Source: Palsa-504 sp963818225
GTDB taxonomy: Bacteria; Actinomycetota; Actinomycetes; Streptosporangiales; Streptosporangiaceae
Reading direction: 5' to 3'
Length of the DNA: 64,000 nt
Assembly: GCA_963818225.1 (NCBI GenBank)
Contig: CAWFRO010000008.1
Location: 186,001 to 250,000, forward strand
Positions within the stretch are counted from its first letter, which is position 1; every line of letters starts with the position of its first letter. Of this stretch, positions 28,178-37,084 are shown one piece after another. Position numbers and translations under genes: made by a program. The notes under the pieces were generated by a model. It was not told where the DNA came from. It saw nothing but the letters and a program-made list of their open reading frames with translations, and made no database searches.

Positions 28178-28632
28178 ATCGCGGCCAAGTAGTGCCGTGC
28201 TGGACGCGAACCACGGGACGCTCTTGGACCGATAGAAGTACCCGCCGCGCAGCTGGAGCCGGGAGCAAGGTTGGGGAGCCGGAACTTTGTCTGCGCTGAT
28301 TGATCTTGCTAACAGATTTGCTAACAACGGTTCTGGACGGCCCTGGATACAGCCGGACCAGGCCGCGGTCTGCACCCTTCGCGAGCAGGCTCATCCGTCC
28401 ACGACGGACCGACCTGGCCATCCGGAATCGTGCTACGGATAAGCGGGGGTCGTGCCCGCTGTGTGTGCGATCGGCCGGCCGCAAATCACGGTCACTCCCG
28501 GACAGCCTGATACTCCCGCTCACCTGCGGACAAGCAGGCTGACCCGCTGCGCAAACCGACCTGCTAAGAGGCGGGCCAGCCCGTGCGATGATTGGCTCGC
28601 TCAGTCCTGGTGACCTAGCCGAAGGGATGATC
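28178..28632. other. Island spacer with repeats
   Basis: Holds a doublet TTGCTAACA (28303-28323) and copy B of the diverged ~140-bp repeat (28435-28580). No gene is seen. Confidence 0.45.
28435..28580. repeat. Diverged island repeat, copy B
   Basis: Corresponds block by block to 13975-14120, including GCTCACCTGCGGAC and GCAAACCGACCT. Both copies begin just after a CTACGGA-like segment resembling the tRNA-Arg fragment. Confidence 0.55.
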
Positions 28633-29160
28633 ATGGCAGGCATCGCGGCGGGCGGCGAAATCCAGCGGGGGCCGACCACGAAGAACCTGGGACGGCGCCG
28701 GGCCGCCGGAATATATGGCGCCATCGTTACCGCGGCGATCCTCGACACGGCCGGGGGCCACGTATCCACCACGGTGCTAGTGATCTCGGTCGTGGTCACG
28801 TTGCTGGTGTACTGGCTCGCCGAGGAGTACGCCGACGTTCTGGGCGAGCAAGTTGAAGGGGGTCGTCTGCCCAGCAGAGCATCCATTTGGGGAGCACTAA
28901 CCGCGACTTGGCCAATGGTCACTGCGTCCTACGCGCCGCTGCTCGCGCTGGTACTGGCCAAGCTGGCCGGGGCCTCTGACCTCACGGCTGCCAACGTCGG
29001 GCTGGCCGCAGCGATCGTCCTGCTGACCGTCCACGGATGGCTGGCCGGTCGAGCCGCCCAGCTGCGCAGCTGGCAACTCCTCGTCGCCACCTCCATTGCG
29101 GCCGCGCTGGGGCTACTGATGATTGCGCTTAAGGACCTCGTTCTGATCCGCCTGCACTGA
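28633..29160 (+). CDS. Membrane protein with about four transmembrane helices
   Basis: ATG 28633 has GAAGGG 6 nt upstream; an open frame starting 45 nt earlier is less likely. Hydrophobic spans are GIYGAIVTAAIL, TTVLVISVVVTLLVYWLAEEYADVLGE, MVTASYAPLLALVLAKL with NVGLAAAIVLLTVHGWLAG, and LLVATSIAAALGLLMIALKDLVL. It resembles uncharacterised actinobacterial 4-TM proteins. Island cargo. Confidence 0.75.
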   Translation: MAGIAAGGEIQRGPTTKNLGRRRAAGIYGAIVTAAILDTAGGHVSTTVLVISVVVTLLVYWLAEEYADVLGEQVEGGRLPSRASIWGALTATWPMVTASYAPLLALVLAKLAGASDLTAANVGLAAAIVLLTVHGWLAGRAAQLRSWQLLVATSIAAALGLLMIALKDLVLIRLH

Positions 29161-29188
29161 CGATCGGTCCTGGTCGGACGGGGTCGCC

Positions 29189-29210
29189 GGGCCATTAACG
29201 GGCCATTAAC
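29189..29210. repeat. Direct doublet near att copy 3
   Basis: GGGCCATTA twice, 2 nt apart, 83 nt left of att copy 3. The spacing is the same as at copies 1 and 2. Confidence 0.55.
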
Positions 29211-29293
29211 GTAGGTGAACAGGGGTCTTTCACAGTCACTCACGGACAGCCCGCCTCGCAAGTCAGGCCATGTGGAGGCCCGGATGGCGCAGA

Positions 29294-29326
29294 TTCCCAA
29301 GCTGATAATTCCCGTCACCCGCTCCA
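29294..29326 (+). repeat. att copy 3 (tRNA-Gly 3' end with 11-bp deletion)
   Basis: TTCCCAAGCTGATAAT is joined directly to TCCCGTCACCCGCTCCA, losing the left half of the T-arm. AACC and a degraded copy of the flank (GAACCCCTGGTCAG) follow. A weaker remnant of the flank alone (CCAACCGAAAAATCCCAAG) lies at 30110-30130. Confidence 0.75.
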
Positions 29327-29565
29327 ACCGAGGAACCCCTGGTCAGGAGCCGCAGTCCAGTCCGGGCCATGCTCGCGGCCATGCCGGAGTAGCAGCATCA
29401 CAGCATGCCCGGCCCGGTCAGCCCAGGGGATGACGAGTCGGCGGGGTCGTGTTGTCTATTCGCTGGGCAGCAGCCCCGCGGAACGTGACCGGCTTCGGCG
29501 TCGGCGCAGTCACCCCCTGACCAAGCCGGGCCATCCCCTGCCAGGCGTGCTTCCAAAGCCGGAGA

Positions 29566-30105
29566 TCAACCAGCGGTGGCATCAGGTTGCCACGGACGCA
29601 TCCGGGGCAGCCATCGCGGCACGTAGCGGCAGTACTGCTCGTACTCCGCACCAAAGCTGGCGGCGAGTTTGGGCTCTTCGTAAATGCGCACGAACAGGAC
29701 GGGCGGTATGGCCGCGATCGCGGCGTAGCCGAGCAGGCGGCGCTGGCCGAGTACTAGCGCCTGGCCGAGGATCATCACCTCGAGCGCCACGTACATCGGG
29801 TTCCGCACGTGACGGTACATTCCACCCACGACAAGGTGCCTCGTCGGAGCGGCCGGTAGCGGCGTGCCAAGCCCTTCTACCACGAAGCGGGCGAACGAAT
29901 GAGTCAGGACCGCTCCGCCAGCGGCGATCATGCCGACGCCGAGCACGCGCACCGGGACGCCGCCGGGCACCGGCCGGTGCACCTTCCAACGGGTGAGCAG
30001 CCACGGCACAAGTCCGGTGACAACCCCCGGGGCAGCCACCATGAAGGCCGCGCTCACCACTGCTGCCCGACGCCGACGATGCAGATCAGATGGCGAATCG
30101 CTCAT
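29566..30105 (-). CDS. Isoprenylcysteine carboxyl methyltransferase-like membrane methyltransferase (ICMT/PEMT fold)
   Basis: 180 aa with four to five transmembrane helices. The C-terminal catalytic signature is visible: HLVVGGMYRHVRNPMYVA, FVRIYEEPKLAASFGAEY and EQYCRYVPRWLP, the SAM-binding pattern of ICMT/PEMT proteins. Bacterial relatives methylate lipids or small substrates, not identified here. ATG 30105 is chosen; it overlaps a relic of the att flank, suggesting insertion next to an island end. Confidence 0.85.
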   Translation of the reverse strand: MSDSPSDLHRRRRAAVVSAAFMVAAPGVVTGLVPWLLTRWKVHRPVPGGVPVRVLGVGMIAAGGAVLTHSFARFVVEGLGTPLPAAPTRHLVVGGMYRHVRNPMYVALEVMILGQALVLGQRRLLGYAAIAAIPPVLFVRIYEEPKLAASFGAEYEQYCRYVPRWLPRMRPWQPDATAG

Positions 30106-30278
30106 CGCCCCAACCGAAAAATCCCAAGTCAGAGCACTTGACTCAAACATCATGCGTGACGCCTCCCGGGCCGTCCTCGGCCTTCCGCGCAATTAACGTG
30201 CAATCAGCTCGCCGGGCCGAGTGCGCTAGCCGCACCGTCGTCATCATCCTCGCCGTCCGATCCGCTAGCATCCTGCCC

Positions 30279-30710
30279 GTGGAATCCGAGGCCAGCGGGC
30301 TACTGCATCACGTGGAGCTGTGGGTGCCCGACCTGGAACGCGGGAAGGCTCAGTGGGGATGGCTGCTAGGCGAACTCGGCTACGAGCAGTTCCAGGACTG
30401 GCCAGCCGGCCGCAGCTGGCGTCTCGGCGCGACCTACCTGGTCATCGAACAGTCACCCGCCATGTCTGCCGCCGAGCACGACCGGCTCCGCCCGGGCCTG
30501 AATCATCTCGCCTTTCACGCCGGAGCGCGTCAGCGCGTGGATGCGCTGGCCGCCTCCGCGCCCTCGCACGGCTGGACGCTGCTGTTCGCCGACAAGCACC
30601 CGCACGCAGGCGGCGAACATCACTACGCCGCCTATCTCGCCAACACGGACGGCTACGAAGTCGAGCTCATCGCGGACCGCGTCGATTCATCCGAGGATGC
30701 AGCGCTATGA
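30279..30710 (+). CDS. VOC family protein
   Basis: 143 aa from GTG 30279: LLHHVELWVPDLERGKAQWGWLL, GATYLVIEQSPAM, LNHLAFHAGARQRVDALA, and YAAYLANTDGYEVELIADR with His and Glu at metal-ligand positions. Glyoxalase/fosfomycin-resistance-like fold; substrate unknown. It is near the lipocalin-like gene but convergent with it. Confidence 0.88.
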   Translation: MESEASGLLHHVELWVPDLERGKAQWGWLLGELGYEQFQDWPAGRSWRLGATYLVIEQSPAMSAAEHDRLRPGLNHLAFHAGARQRVDALAASAPSHGWTLLFADKHPHAGGEHHYAAYLANTDGYEVELIADRVDSSEDAAL

Positions 30711-30797
30711 CTTCGTGCCCGCTGAGGGCGGCCGAGACGCGCGGCGAGCCTCAGGACATGTCGGCGAGCGGCCGCGTGACCTTCTCGATAGTCACGG

Positions 30798-31208
30798 CTA
30801 GGGCGCGGCTGGAGAAAGCTTTTCCCAGGTGATGAACCCCTGCTCGCTTATCCCGTCGACGACGTGGGGATCCGTGCTGAAGACCGCGACGCTGCCGTCG
30901 CCGTCTTTGAAGTTGACGTGGCGAACGGTTCGCAGTCCGACCGTGGCGAGCTGGACGCTGCCGATAAAGTCCAGCGTGAAGGTCTGCTGTTCCTCGTCGA
31001 CCTGGTACACACCCCAGTTCGCGATGTAACCCCCCGAATTGTCATCCTGCCGATCCGGGTTCATGAGCTGCGCGGCGAAGTTGCCCTCGGCGTCGAACAT
31101 GAAACGGCCCTTGGGACTCGGTCCGAGCAGATACGACGTCGTACCGTCCGAGCGACGGGTCTCCAGCGAGACCAAGCCCCATGTACCGACCAAACGATCC
31201 TTCAGCAA
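30798..31208 (-). CDS. Lipocalin-like domain protein
   Basis: 136 aa from TTG 31208, which has AGAGG 7 nt upstream; an ATG at 31259 would add 17 residues. Family features are LVGTWGLVSLETRRSDG, KGRFMFDAEGNFAAQLMNPDR, IANWGVYQVDEEQQTFTLDFIGS and the closing GFITWEKLSPAA. It is a paralog of 39427-39837. Members are small beta-barrels of unclear ligand. Confidence 0.85.
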   Translation of the reverse strand: MLKDRLVGTWGLVSLETRRSDGTTSYLLGPSPKGRFMFDAEGNFAAQLMNPDRQDDNSGGYIANWGVYQVDEEQQTFTLDFIGSVQLATVGLRTVRHVNFKDGDGSVAVFSTDPHVVDGISEQGFITWEKLSPAAP

Positions 31209-31437
31209 CGCTTCACCTCTTTGTCCTCGTAGTGAGTGGATCGTAACCTTTGCCGCCATGCTGCCCCCGGCCAGGTCGTGCCGGGGAGCTCGGCCGCACC
31301 TGGTCGAGAATGTGACAGACGGCCACTCAGGTAGCTTTCCGCCGTGCTCCCTGGGTATAACACCAGGGTCTTCCACTGGTGCGATCTGCCCCGGTGCCAT
31401 ACGAGACTGAAATCGTCGTCTCGAAGGGAGCATCAGC

Positions 31438-31710
31438 ATGTCAGGAACCACAGGCGACATTATCCCCATCGTGATCGTCCCGGCCGTCGCGCTCGTCTTC
31501 ATGCTGGGCATGATTTTTTACGCCAATAGCCACCCGCGGTGGGGCAGCCAGGCTCCGGCGGATACCGTCCCGGCGCGCGGGCTCGAGGGCAGCGTCCCGG
31601 CTCAGGGCCTGAGCAGTCCCGGGCCGGTCGTTCCCGGCCAACGCCTGAGTGCCGCCGCCGACGAAGTCACCCGCGAACGGGCGCAGGCCCGCGAAACCCG
31701 AAGCGAATGA
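31438..31710 (+). CDS. Small single-pass membrane protein
   Basis: 90 aa. GAAGGGAG lies 8 nt before the ATG. One N-terminal transmembrane helix (IIPIVIVPAVALVFMLGMIFYA) is followed by a Pro/Gly-rich linker and a basic/acidic tail (DEVTRERAQARETRSE). No family known. Confidence 0.75.
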   Translation: MSGTTGDIIPIVIVPAVALVFMLGMIFYANSHPRWGSQAPADTVPARGLEGSVPAQGLSSPGPVVPGQRLSAAADEVTRERAQARETRSE

Positions 31711-31764
31711 CCGGCGCGCCCAGCCGCCGGCTGGGGCGGCCATAATCCGCACTACGCTGGCCGG

Positions 31765-31815
31765 CCGGTAGACCGGCTCACCTGCGGCCGGGCAGACCGA
31801 CCCGCCGCCCGGACC
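31765..31815. repeat. Short third copy of the diverged island repeat
   Basis: GGCTCACCTGCGG, GGGCAGACCGACCCGCCGC matches the middle of 13975-14120 and 28435-28580. Confidence 0.45.
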
Positions 31816-31892
31816 AGCAGCAAGGTCGCGCCTTGCTTTGCTCCAGGGAAAACCGGTGGCTGACGCGGGGGAATCCGCGAGAAGCTGCGGTT

Positions 31893-32630
31893 ATGAGTTC
31901 GGTCACCTGGGACCGGGCATGGGCGGAGGCCTATGACCGGATCTATGCCGCGATGTTCGAGCCGTCTGTTCTCGGTCCTATGGTCGGCGTGCTCGCCGGG
32001 CTGGCCGGGGACGGCCCGGCGCTGGAGTTCGCGGTCGGTACCGGCCGGGTGGCGCTTGCGCTGAGCGGCCAGGGGGTCGCCGTGCACGGCCTGGAGCTGT
32101 CGGAGCCGATGGCCGCGCGGATGTCGGTCAAGCCGCGCGCTGAGGCCGTCCCGGTGACCATCGGGGACATGACGGCCGCGCGTGTCGCGGGGGGCCCGTT
32201 CAGGCTGGTGTACCTGGTCGCGAACACGATCATGAATGTCACCACCCAAGACGAGCAACTGGCCGTCTTCGCCAACGCGGCCGGTCACCTGGCGCCCGGC
32301 GGATGCTTCGTGGTCGAGGTGATCGTGCCGCAGCTGCGCCAGCTGCCGCCGGGCGAGGCCGCCCGCGTGTTCACCTTTGACCCTGATCATGTCGGGATCG
32401 AGACTTTCGAGGACCCGGTGAGGCAGATCGCGTGGTCACATCACTGGGCCGAGGTTGACGGCCGGGTGGTGCGTCATTCCGCGCCCTACCGTTATGTATG
32501 GCCGTCCGAACTTGATCTCATGGCCAAGCTGACCGGTTTCAGCCTGCGGTATCGCTGGGCCGGATGGGACCGGGAGCCCTTCACCTCCGGCAGCCGCAGC
32601 CAGGTCGCCGTATTCGAGAAGGTCGGCTAG
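31893..32630 (+). CDS. Class I SAM-dependent methyltransferase
   Basis: 245 aa. SAM-binding motif I is ALEFAVGTGRVALAL, followed by the acidic end of beta 2 (HGLELSEPM), GDMTAARV after beta 3, and LVYLVANTIMNVTTQDEQL as motif post-I. HLAPGGCFVVEVIVP follows. It is typical of small-molecule methyltransferases with unknown substrate. ATG 31893 is chosen at the start of homology (WDRAWAEAYDRIY). Confidence 0.9.
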   Translation: MSSVTWDRAWAEAYDRIYAAMFEPSVLGPMVGVLAGLAGDGPALEFAVGTGRVALALSGQGVAVHGLELSEPMAARMSVKPRAEAVPVTIGDMTAARVAGGPFRLVYLVANTIMNVTTQDEQLAVFANAAGHLAPGGCFVVEVIVPQLRQLPPGEAARVFTFDPDHVGIETFEDPVRQIAWSHHWAEVDGRVVRHSAPYRYVWPSELDLMAKLTGFSLRYRWAGWDREPFTSGSRSQVAVFEKVG

Positions 32631-32746
32631 CGGCGCACCGGCCAGCCACGGGCGGCGGGGAGCCCTCCGGCTGAGCGACCGGGGCGCTACCCTGGCGGCG
32701 TTCCCGGTCGGGGTACGCCTCCAGTCCGTCGATGAAGGATCAGGCC

Positions 32747-33271
32747 ATGGCGATCTACCAGCACATACGTCATCCACGCATTGCCGCGCGGCGGGCCGAA
32801 CGCCCCGTAAGGGTGGCCGATCAGCTCCCACGGGACTCGGCCGTCAACCGGTTCAACACGAGGGTCGCGATCGTGATCACGCAGGTGGTCGGCAGCATGT
32901 GGTGTGCCTACGCCTTTGCGCTGTTCGACCTGATAAGCCTCCCGGACGCGATTCGTGGCGGCCCGTAGACCATCGTCTCCTGGGTGGCGCAGACCTTTCT
33001 GCAGCTGGTGCTGCTGTCGATCATCATGGTCGGGCAGAACGTGCAAGCCGCCGCCGCGGACAAGCGCGCGGAGGCGACCTTCCATGATGCGAGCGCGACC
33101 CTGCACGAGGTGGCGCACGTGCAGGGCCACCTCGCCGCGCAGGACGAGCTGCTGAGCCGGATCGCCGCGAAGGTCGGCCTCGACCCGGTGCCTGTCATCG
33201 ACAACCCAGACCTCGATGAGACGACCAGCCCGGACCTCGATGAGACGACCAGCCCGGACCCGGAATGCTGA
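32747..33271 (+). pseudogene. DUF1003-like membrane protein interrupted by a TAG codon
   Basis: The first part (VADQLPRDSAVNRFNTRVAIVITQVVGSMWCAYAFALFDLISLPDAI) ends at a TAG (32966-32968). The same frame resumes at once as TIVSWVAQTFLQLVLLSIIMVGQNVQAAAADKRAEATF. Together they make a normal DUF1003 protein with two transmembrane helices. A repeat PDLDETTS occurs twice near the C-terminus. ATG 32747 has GAAGGA upstream. Like the SnoaL-like gene, the sole defect is a TAG. Confidence 0.8.
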
Positions 33272-33574
33272 CGATCAGGCCGAACGGTCATGTCGTCCCA
33301 GGCTCGCGGCCGGCTAGCTGATGGCTCGCGGGGGACCGAGCGATCGCTCGTTTGCTGCCCGCCCGGCCGGAGCAGTACTGAGCGCGAGGCGCTGGCGACC
33401 GCGATCACATTGCAACGAATTGGCCGTAATTGAGCGCAATAGGCATGCCCGGAATATCTGAGTAAACGGCCCGATATGATTGCTTGCCTGCCGCCTGTGG
33501 GCGCGGAAATAAATCTCCCGAGGCATTAGCAACGGCCCGCCGCGCCCCGCCGCCGTCGTCTACAATCTCGTGAT
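33272..33574. other. AT-richer spacer before the glycosyltransferase region
   Basis: No gene is seen. GC content falls visibly from about 33400, marking a change to sequence of different origin. Confidence 0.45.
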
Positions 33575-33742
33575 GTGACGACAGTCGTAATTCCCGCACG
33601 CAATGAGGGCCGAGTAATAAGGCGGCGTCGCCTTCTTGAGCAGTTCATAAACGGCGCCGATCCGGGCGAGATGGACATAATAGTCGTTGCCAACGGCGGC
33701 ACAGACGACACGGCGGCGCCCTCATTCGGGCTCGCTGCGTGA
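33575..33742 (+). pseudogene. Family 2 glycosyltransferase, N-terminal fragment
   Basis: 55 codons from GTG 33575. VVIPARNEGRVI is the GT2 N-terminal strand and nucleotide-binding loop, and MDIIVVANGGTDDT is the second strand. The sequence then breaks into unrelated text and stops. The remaining ~200 residues are gone. Confidence 0.75.
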
Positions 33743-34081
33743 CCGGGGTCGCGCAACTCGAGCGCGCGCAGCATCCCGATGGCCCGGCTGACCGGACCGG
33801 AGAGGGCCCCGTGGTCCCCGTGGTCCCCGTGCCCCGTCAGCTGAACGGCCGGGACCAGGTCCCGCACGACAGGTAATCGGCCGGTGCCCGTCAACTCGCC
33901 GGTGTCCATCGTCAGCGTGCCCGACGACCACGCGGTCCGCCGGGACTGCCTCGACCGGTCTTTCCGCGCACATGGCCGCCACGCCGGCGGCGTGGAGAAC
34001 CGGTCCGTCGACCACGTGGCAGTACGCCCTCGCAGTGCCGTCCCCGCGCCGAACCACGGAGCCTCCCCGGCAGGAGACCCT
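33743..34081. other. Junction sequence without a gene
   Basis: GC-rich spacer between the truncated GT2 and the next glycosyltransferase. An open frame runs into the latter without a ribosome site of its own. Confidence 0.4.
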
Positions 34082-35326
34082 TTGACTGAAGAGAATCATT
34101 ATTTGGTCTGGATGGCGGGTGTGTCATGGGATGGTATCCGTGGTACCGACCGGCACATGGTGACAGCAATGGCATGCCATTCCCGTATTCTTTGGGTCGA
34201 TCCGCCAGTCTCACCAGTTACGGCGGCCTTGCGGCACAGCGCGGCTAATTATTCTCTCCGACCGGAAATATCTGCCGTAAATCGCCACGTCACGCGCCTG
34301 ACGCCAAAGGCCATGCCCGGGTTGAGTCGGCCTGGTATACGTGTGACAACGGCGGCACTTGTGCGCCTGCAGGTCAGGTGGGCTTTGCGCCGACTCGGCA
34401 TCCAGCCGTTTGCCGTAGTGACCACCTATCCTGGTGATCTCCTTGGTTACTGGGGCGGAAACGTCGTAAATGTTTTCTATGGTACCGACGACTATGTGGC
34501 TGGGGCTGGGCTCATGGGCCTATCCGCGCACTACCAGCTACGGCAGGAAATCGAAGTTGTGGGCCGCGCGGATGTAGTGATAGCGGTTTCGCCGCAGCTA
34601 GCGGAGCGGTGGGCAGGATTTGGCGCCAACCCCGTTGTTATCCCTAACGGCTGCTGGCCGATCAAGGCCGGCGAGCGGGCTGCTCCGCCTGAGCTGAAAG
34701 ATCTGCCGCAGCCGGTTGTAGGTCTCATAGGGCAGCTGTCTGATCGGATCGACCTGTCGGTCCTGACCGCAATCGCCGACGCCGGATTTTCGCTTTTGAT
34801 TGTCGGCCCGCTGGATCCGCGGTGGGACCAGCGACGGTTTAAGGAATTGGTCAACAGGCCACACGTCTATTATATGGGCCCAGTCCCAGCTGAGGCGGTG
34901 CCGTCATATCTGGCTGCTATCGATATCGGGATTACACCATATCGGGATACGCCATTCAACCGGGCATCGTTCCCGCTGAAGACGCTCGAGTATCTTGGCG
35001 CGGGTGTGCCAGTGGTCAGTACGGACATTCCGGCGGCCCGCTGGTTGCGCGCTGACCTCACTCGTGGTGAACAAGCCCGATGGGCCGACCGTATCATGAT
35101 GCTGGCCGGTAACAGCGCGGACTTTGTCGATGCCATTCGCCGAATCGCGGCGAGCGACAGCCTCGCTGTGGCGGGTGACGGCTTCCCCGGTGTCGCGGCA
35201 AAGGACCGCATCAGAGCCAGCCAATGTATCGCATTCGCCGCCAGGCATACCTGGGAGCACCGCGCCAACTCATTCGCTTCTGTACTCGGCTTGGCGCAGC
35301 AAGCCGCCGGCCAGGCCGCTGAGTAA
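34082..35326 (+). CDS. Family 4-like glycosyltransferase (TuaH-like)
   Basis: 414 aa from TTG 34082 (AGGAG about 6 nt upstream). The N-terminal half has VWMAGVSWDGIRGTDRHM, and the middle has VNVFYGTDDYVAGAGL and ADVVIAVSPQLAERW. The C-terminal GT-B donor site has VVGLIGQLSDRIDLSVL, YMGPVPAEAVPSYLAAIDIGITPY and FPLKTLEYLGAGVPVVSTDI (the E-x7-E region). It resembles teichuronic-acid or exopolysaccharide transferases. Cytoplasmic face; donor sugar unknown. Codon use is less GC-biased than that of the core genes. Confidence 0.85.
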   Translation: MTEENHYLVWMAGVSWDGIRGTDRHMVTAMACHSRILWVDPPVSPVTAALRHSAANYSLRPEISAVNRHVTRLTPKAMPGLSRPGIRVTTAALVRLQVRWALRRLGIQPFAVVTTYPGDLLGYWGGNVVNVFYGTDDYVAGAGLMGLSAHYQLRQEIEVVGRADVVIAVSPQLAERWAGFGANPVVIPNGCWPIKAGERAAPPELKDLPQPVVGLIGQLSDRIDLSVLTAIADAGFSLLIVGPLDPRWDQRRFKELVNRPHVYYMGPVPAEAVPSYLAAIDIGITPYRDTPFNRASFPLKTLEYLGAGVPVVSTDIPAARWLRADLTRGEQARWADRIMMLAGNSADFVDAIRRIAASDSLAVAGDGFPGVAAKDRIRASQCIAFAARHTWEHRANSFASVLGLAQQAAGQAAE

Positions 35327-35424
35327 AAAGCACCGTTTATAGCAGCGTCGTCGATCAGACCAGCCGAGTAGTCAGATTTTTGACTCCCATCCGTAGGTAA
35401 TCAAGGCCTGAGAGGGTGTGTAGG

Positions 35425-36528
35425 GTGGATCGCAGGAACCGAGTCACAGAGCGCTCTCAGGAGAAGGTGCTTCAGGTGCTGATGAGGCCTGGACCGGATG
35501 ATCTGACTGACAATCCTTCGCTACTGTTGCTCTTCAGCGAAGTTATGCGGAACGGCGTTAAGATCAGCCCTTACCGTAAGAAGAAAGATCTGCTGAGCCG
35601 ACCTGACGTGATTCATATTCATTTTCCCGAATGGTTTGTGCGCTGGAAACGTCCCTTGCTCGCGCCGCTCGATGCTGTCGCCACCCTGGGTCTCCTTTGG
35701 CTCGCCCGCCGTCGTGGTGCGGCTCTCGTCTGGACGGGGCACGATCTGGAGCCTCACGAGCTTAATCGCCCTCGGCTTTGGCGAGCCTACAATAGGTTCT
35801 TCATTTCCCAGGTCGATCTCCTGATTTCCTTTAGCAAAGGGGCAACGTCGCTGCTTGTTGAACGGCATCCCCGGCTGGCGAGAATTCCAACAGCAGTGGT
35901 GCCACATGGTCATTACCGGGACTACTACACGGCTTCGCCAAACGCCGCGGCCCTCCGCGAAGAGCTCAAGCTTGATTATCGGCCTGTTCTCCTGTGCTTT
36001 GGACTCATACGCCCGTATAAAAATCTGCCCGGCATTATACGGGCTTGGCGGCAGTTGCCTGAACCCCGGCCGCAGCTCGTGATAGCGGGCCGTCCCTTGG
36101 ATTCGGAAATCGAGGAAGTCATCAAGAAGGAGGCCGGTGACTCCAAGGATGTTCACTTGCTACTTCGCTTCATCCATGGCGACGAAGTGCCGACTATCTT
36201 CGCGGTAGCCGATGTTGTTCTCATGCCTTATATGGCCCGGAGCGCGCTGAATTCGGGGGTAGCTCACTTGGCGCTTTCCCTGGATAGGCCTGCAGTGCTG
36301 AATGACACTCCAGCAAACCAGAACCTCCGCGATGTATTCGGTGGTGAATGGGTATGGATCTGCGATGGAACGCCAGAGGATGCGCTCCGCACTGCACTGC
36401 AAGCTGCCGCGACCACCCGGCCCCAGACGCTGGATCTTGATGTTATAGACTCAAAACGCTTGGCCGCTGAGACCCTCCGCGCCTACTCGCATGCTATCGC
36501 CAGGCGAGGTAAGGGGAGGCATAGATAA
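35425..36528 (+). CDS. GT-B glycosyltransferase, exopolysaccharide type
   Basis: 367 aa. GTG 35425 (AGAGGG 8 nt upstream) or GTG 35416. VIHIHFPEWF, then LVWTGHDLEPHE and DLLISFSKGA form the acceptor half. LLCFGLIRPYKNLPGIIRAW, PQLVIAGRP, IHGDEVPTIFAVADVVLMPY and SGVAHLALSLDRPAVLND form the donor half. It is similar in style to mannosyltransferases of capsule or gum pathways. With the preceding gene it forms a small polysaccharide cluster of AT-richer codon use, suggesting transfer. Confidence 0.85.
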   Translation: MDRRNRVTERSQEKVLQVLMRPGPDDLTDNPSLLLLFSEVMRNGVKISPYRKKKDLLSRPDVIHIHFPEWFVRWKRPLLAPLDAVATLGLLWLARRRGAALVWTGHDLEPHELNRPRLWRAYNRFFISQVDLLISFSKGATSLLVERHPRLARIPTAVVPHGHYRDYYTASPNAAALREELKLDYRPVLLCFGLIRPYKNLPGIIRAWRQLPEPRPQLVIAGRPLDSEIEEVIKKEAGDSKDVHLLLRFIHGDEVPTIFAVADVVLMPYMARSALNSGVAHLALSLDRPAVLNDTPANQNLRDVFGGEWVWICDGTPEDALRTALQAAATTRPQTLDLDVIDSKRLAAETLRAYSHAIARRGKGRHR

Positions 36529-36668
36529 TGTTCAGCCCGGGAAGCTCGCCGGAATTTGACAAATTCATGTCCGCCTAGCCTGATCTTTCATCGAGCCTGA
36601 TAGCTGACGCTGCCCGCAGGATGACCTAGTCCGGTGGGTGCACTGATGCTGGCCACTCACCGTGGCGG

Positions 36669-37084
36669 GTGCATCTGGAGCCCGCGACAGGCCTGGAAGA
36701 GGGTGCCGGCCTGGTCCTGGAGCGTGCGGGCCACCCTCGAGCAGGCCCGGCCGCCATAACTGGCCGGATCATTGGCGCGGCGTTCGGCGGCGTCCGGAGC
36801 GACATCGCGATGATGCGGACTCCGGACGGCCACGGCCAGCTGGAGCTGGCCAAATACCACGCCCCGCGGCGTCCAACGCCGCGCCAGAGAACCCGCCGCC
36901 CAACACGCTGGGCCTGCATCGCGTCATGTTCGCCGTTGACGATATCGACGACACCGTCGCCCGCCTGCGCGCCCATCTCGCCGGGCTCCTCGGCGAGGTG
37001 GCGCAGTGCGAGAGCATCTTCCGGCTCTTCTATCTCCGCGGCCCCGCGGGCATCATCGTCGCCTTGGCCGAACAGATCGGCTGA
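36669..37084 (+). pseudogene. VOC family protein, frameshifted remnant
   Basis: In one frame IAMMRTPDGHGQLELAKYHAP; after a shift near 36865, another frame gives NTLGLHRVMFAVDDIDDTVARL, LLGEVAQCESIFRLFYLRGP and GIIVALAEQIG. Joined, these are the C-terminal two-thirds of a typical glyoxalase-like protein; the N-terminus is degraded. Confidence 0.75.

Larger units (their letters stand above)
29161..29565. other. Island end: doublet and att copy 3
   Basis: Contains the doublet at 29189-29210 and the shortened att at 29294-29326. No gene is supported. Confidence 0.55.
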
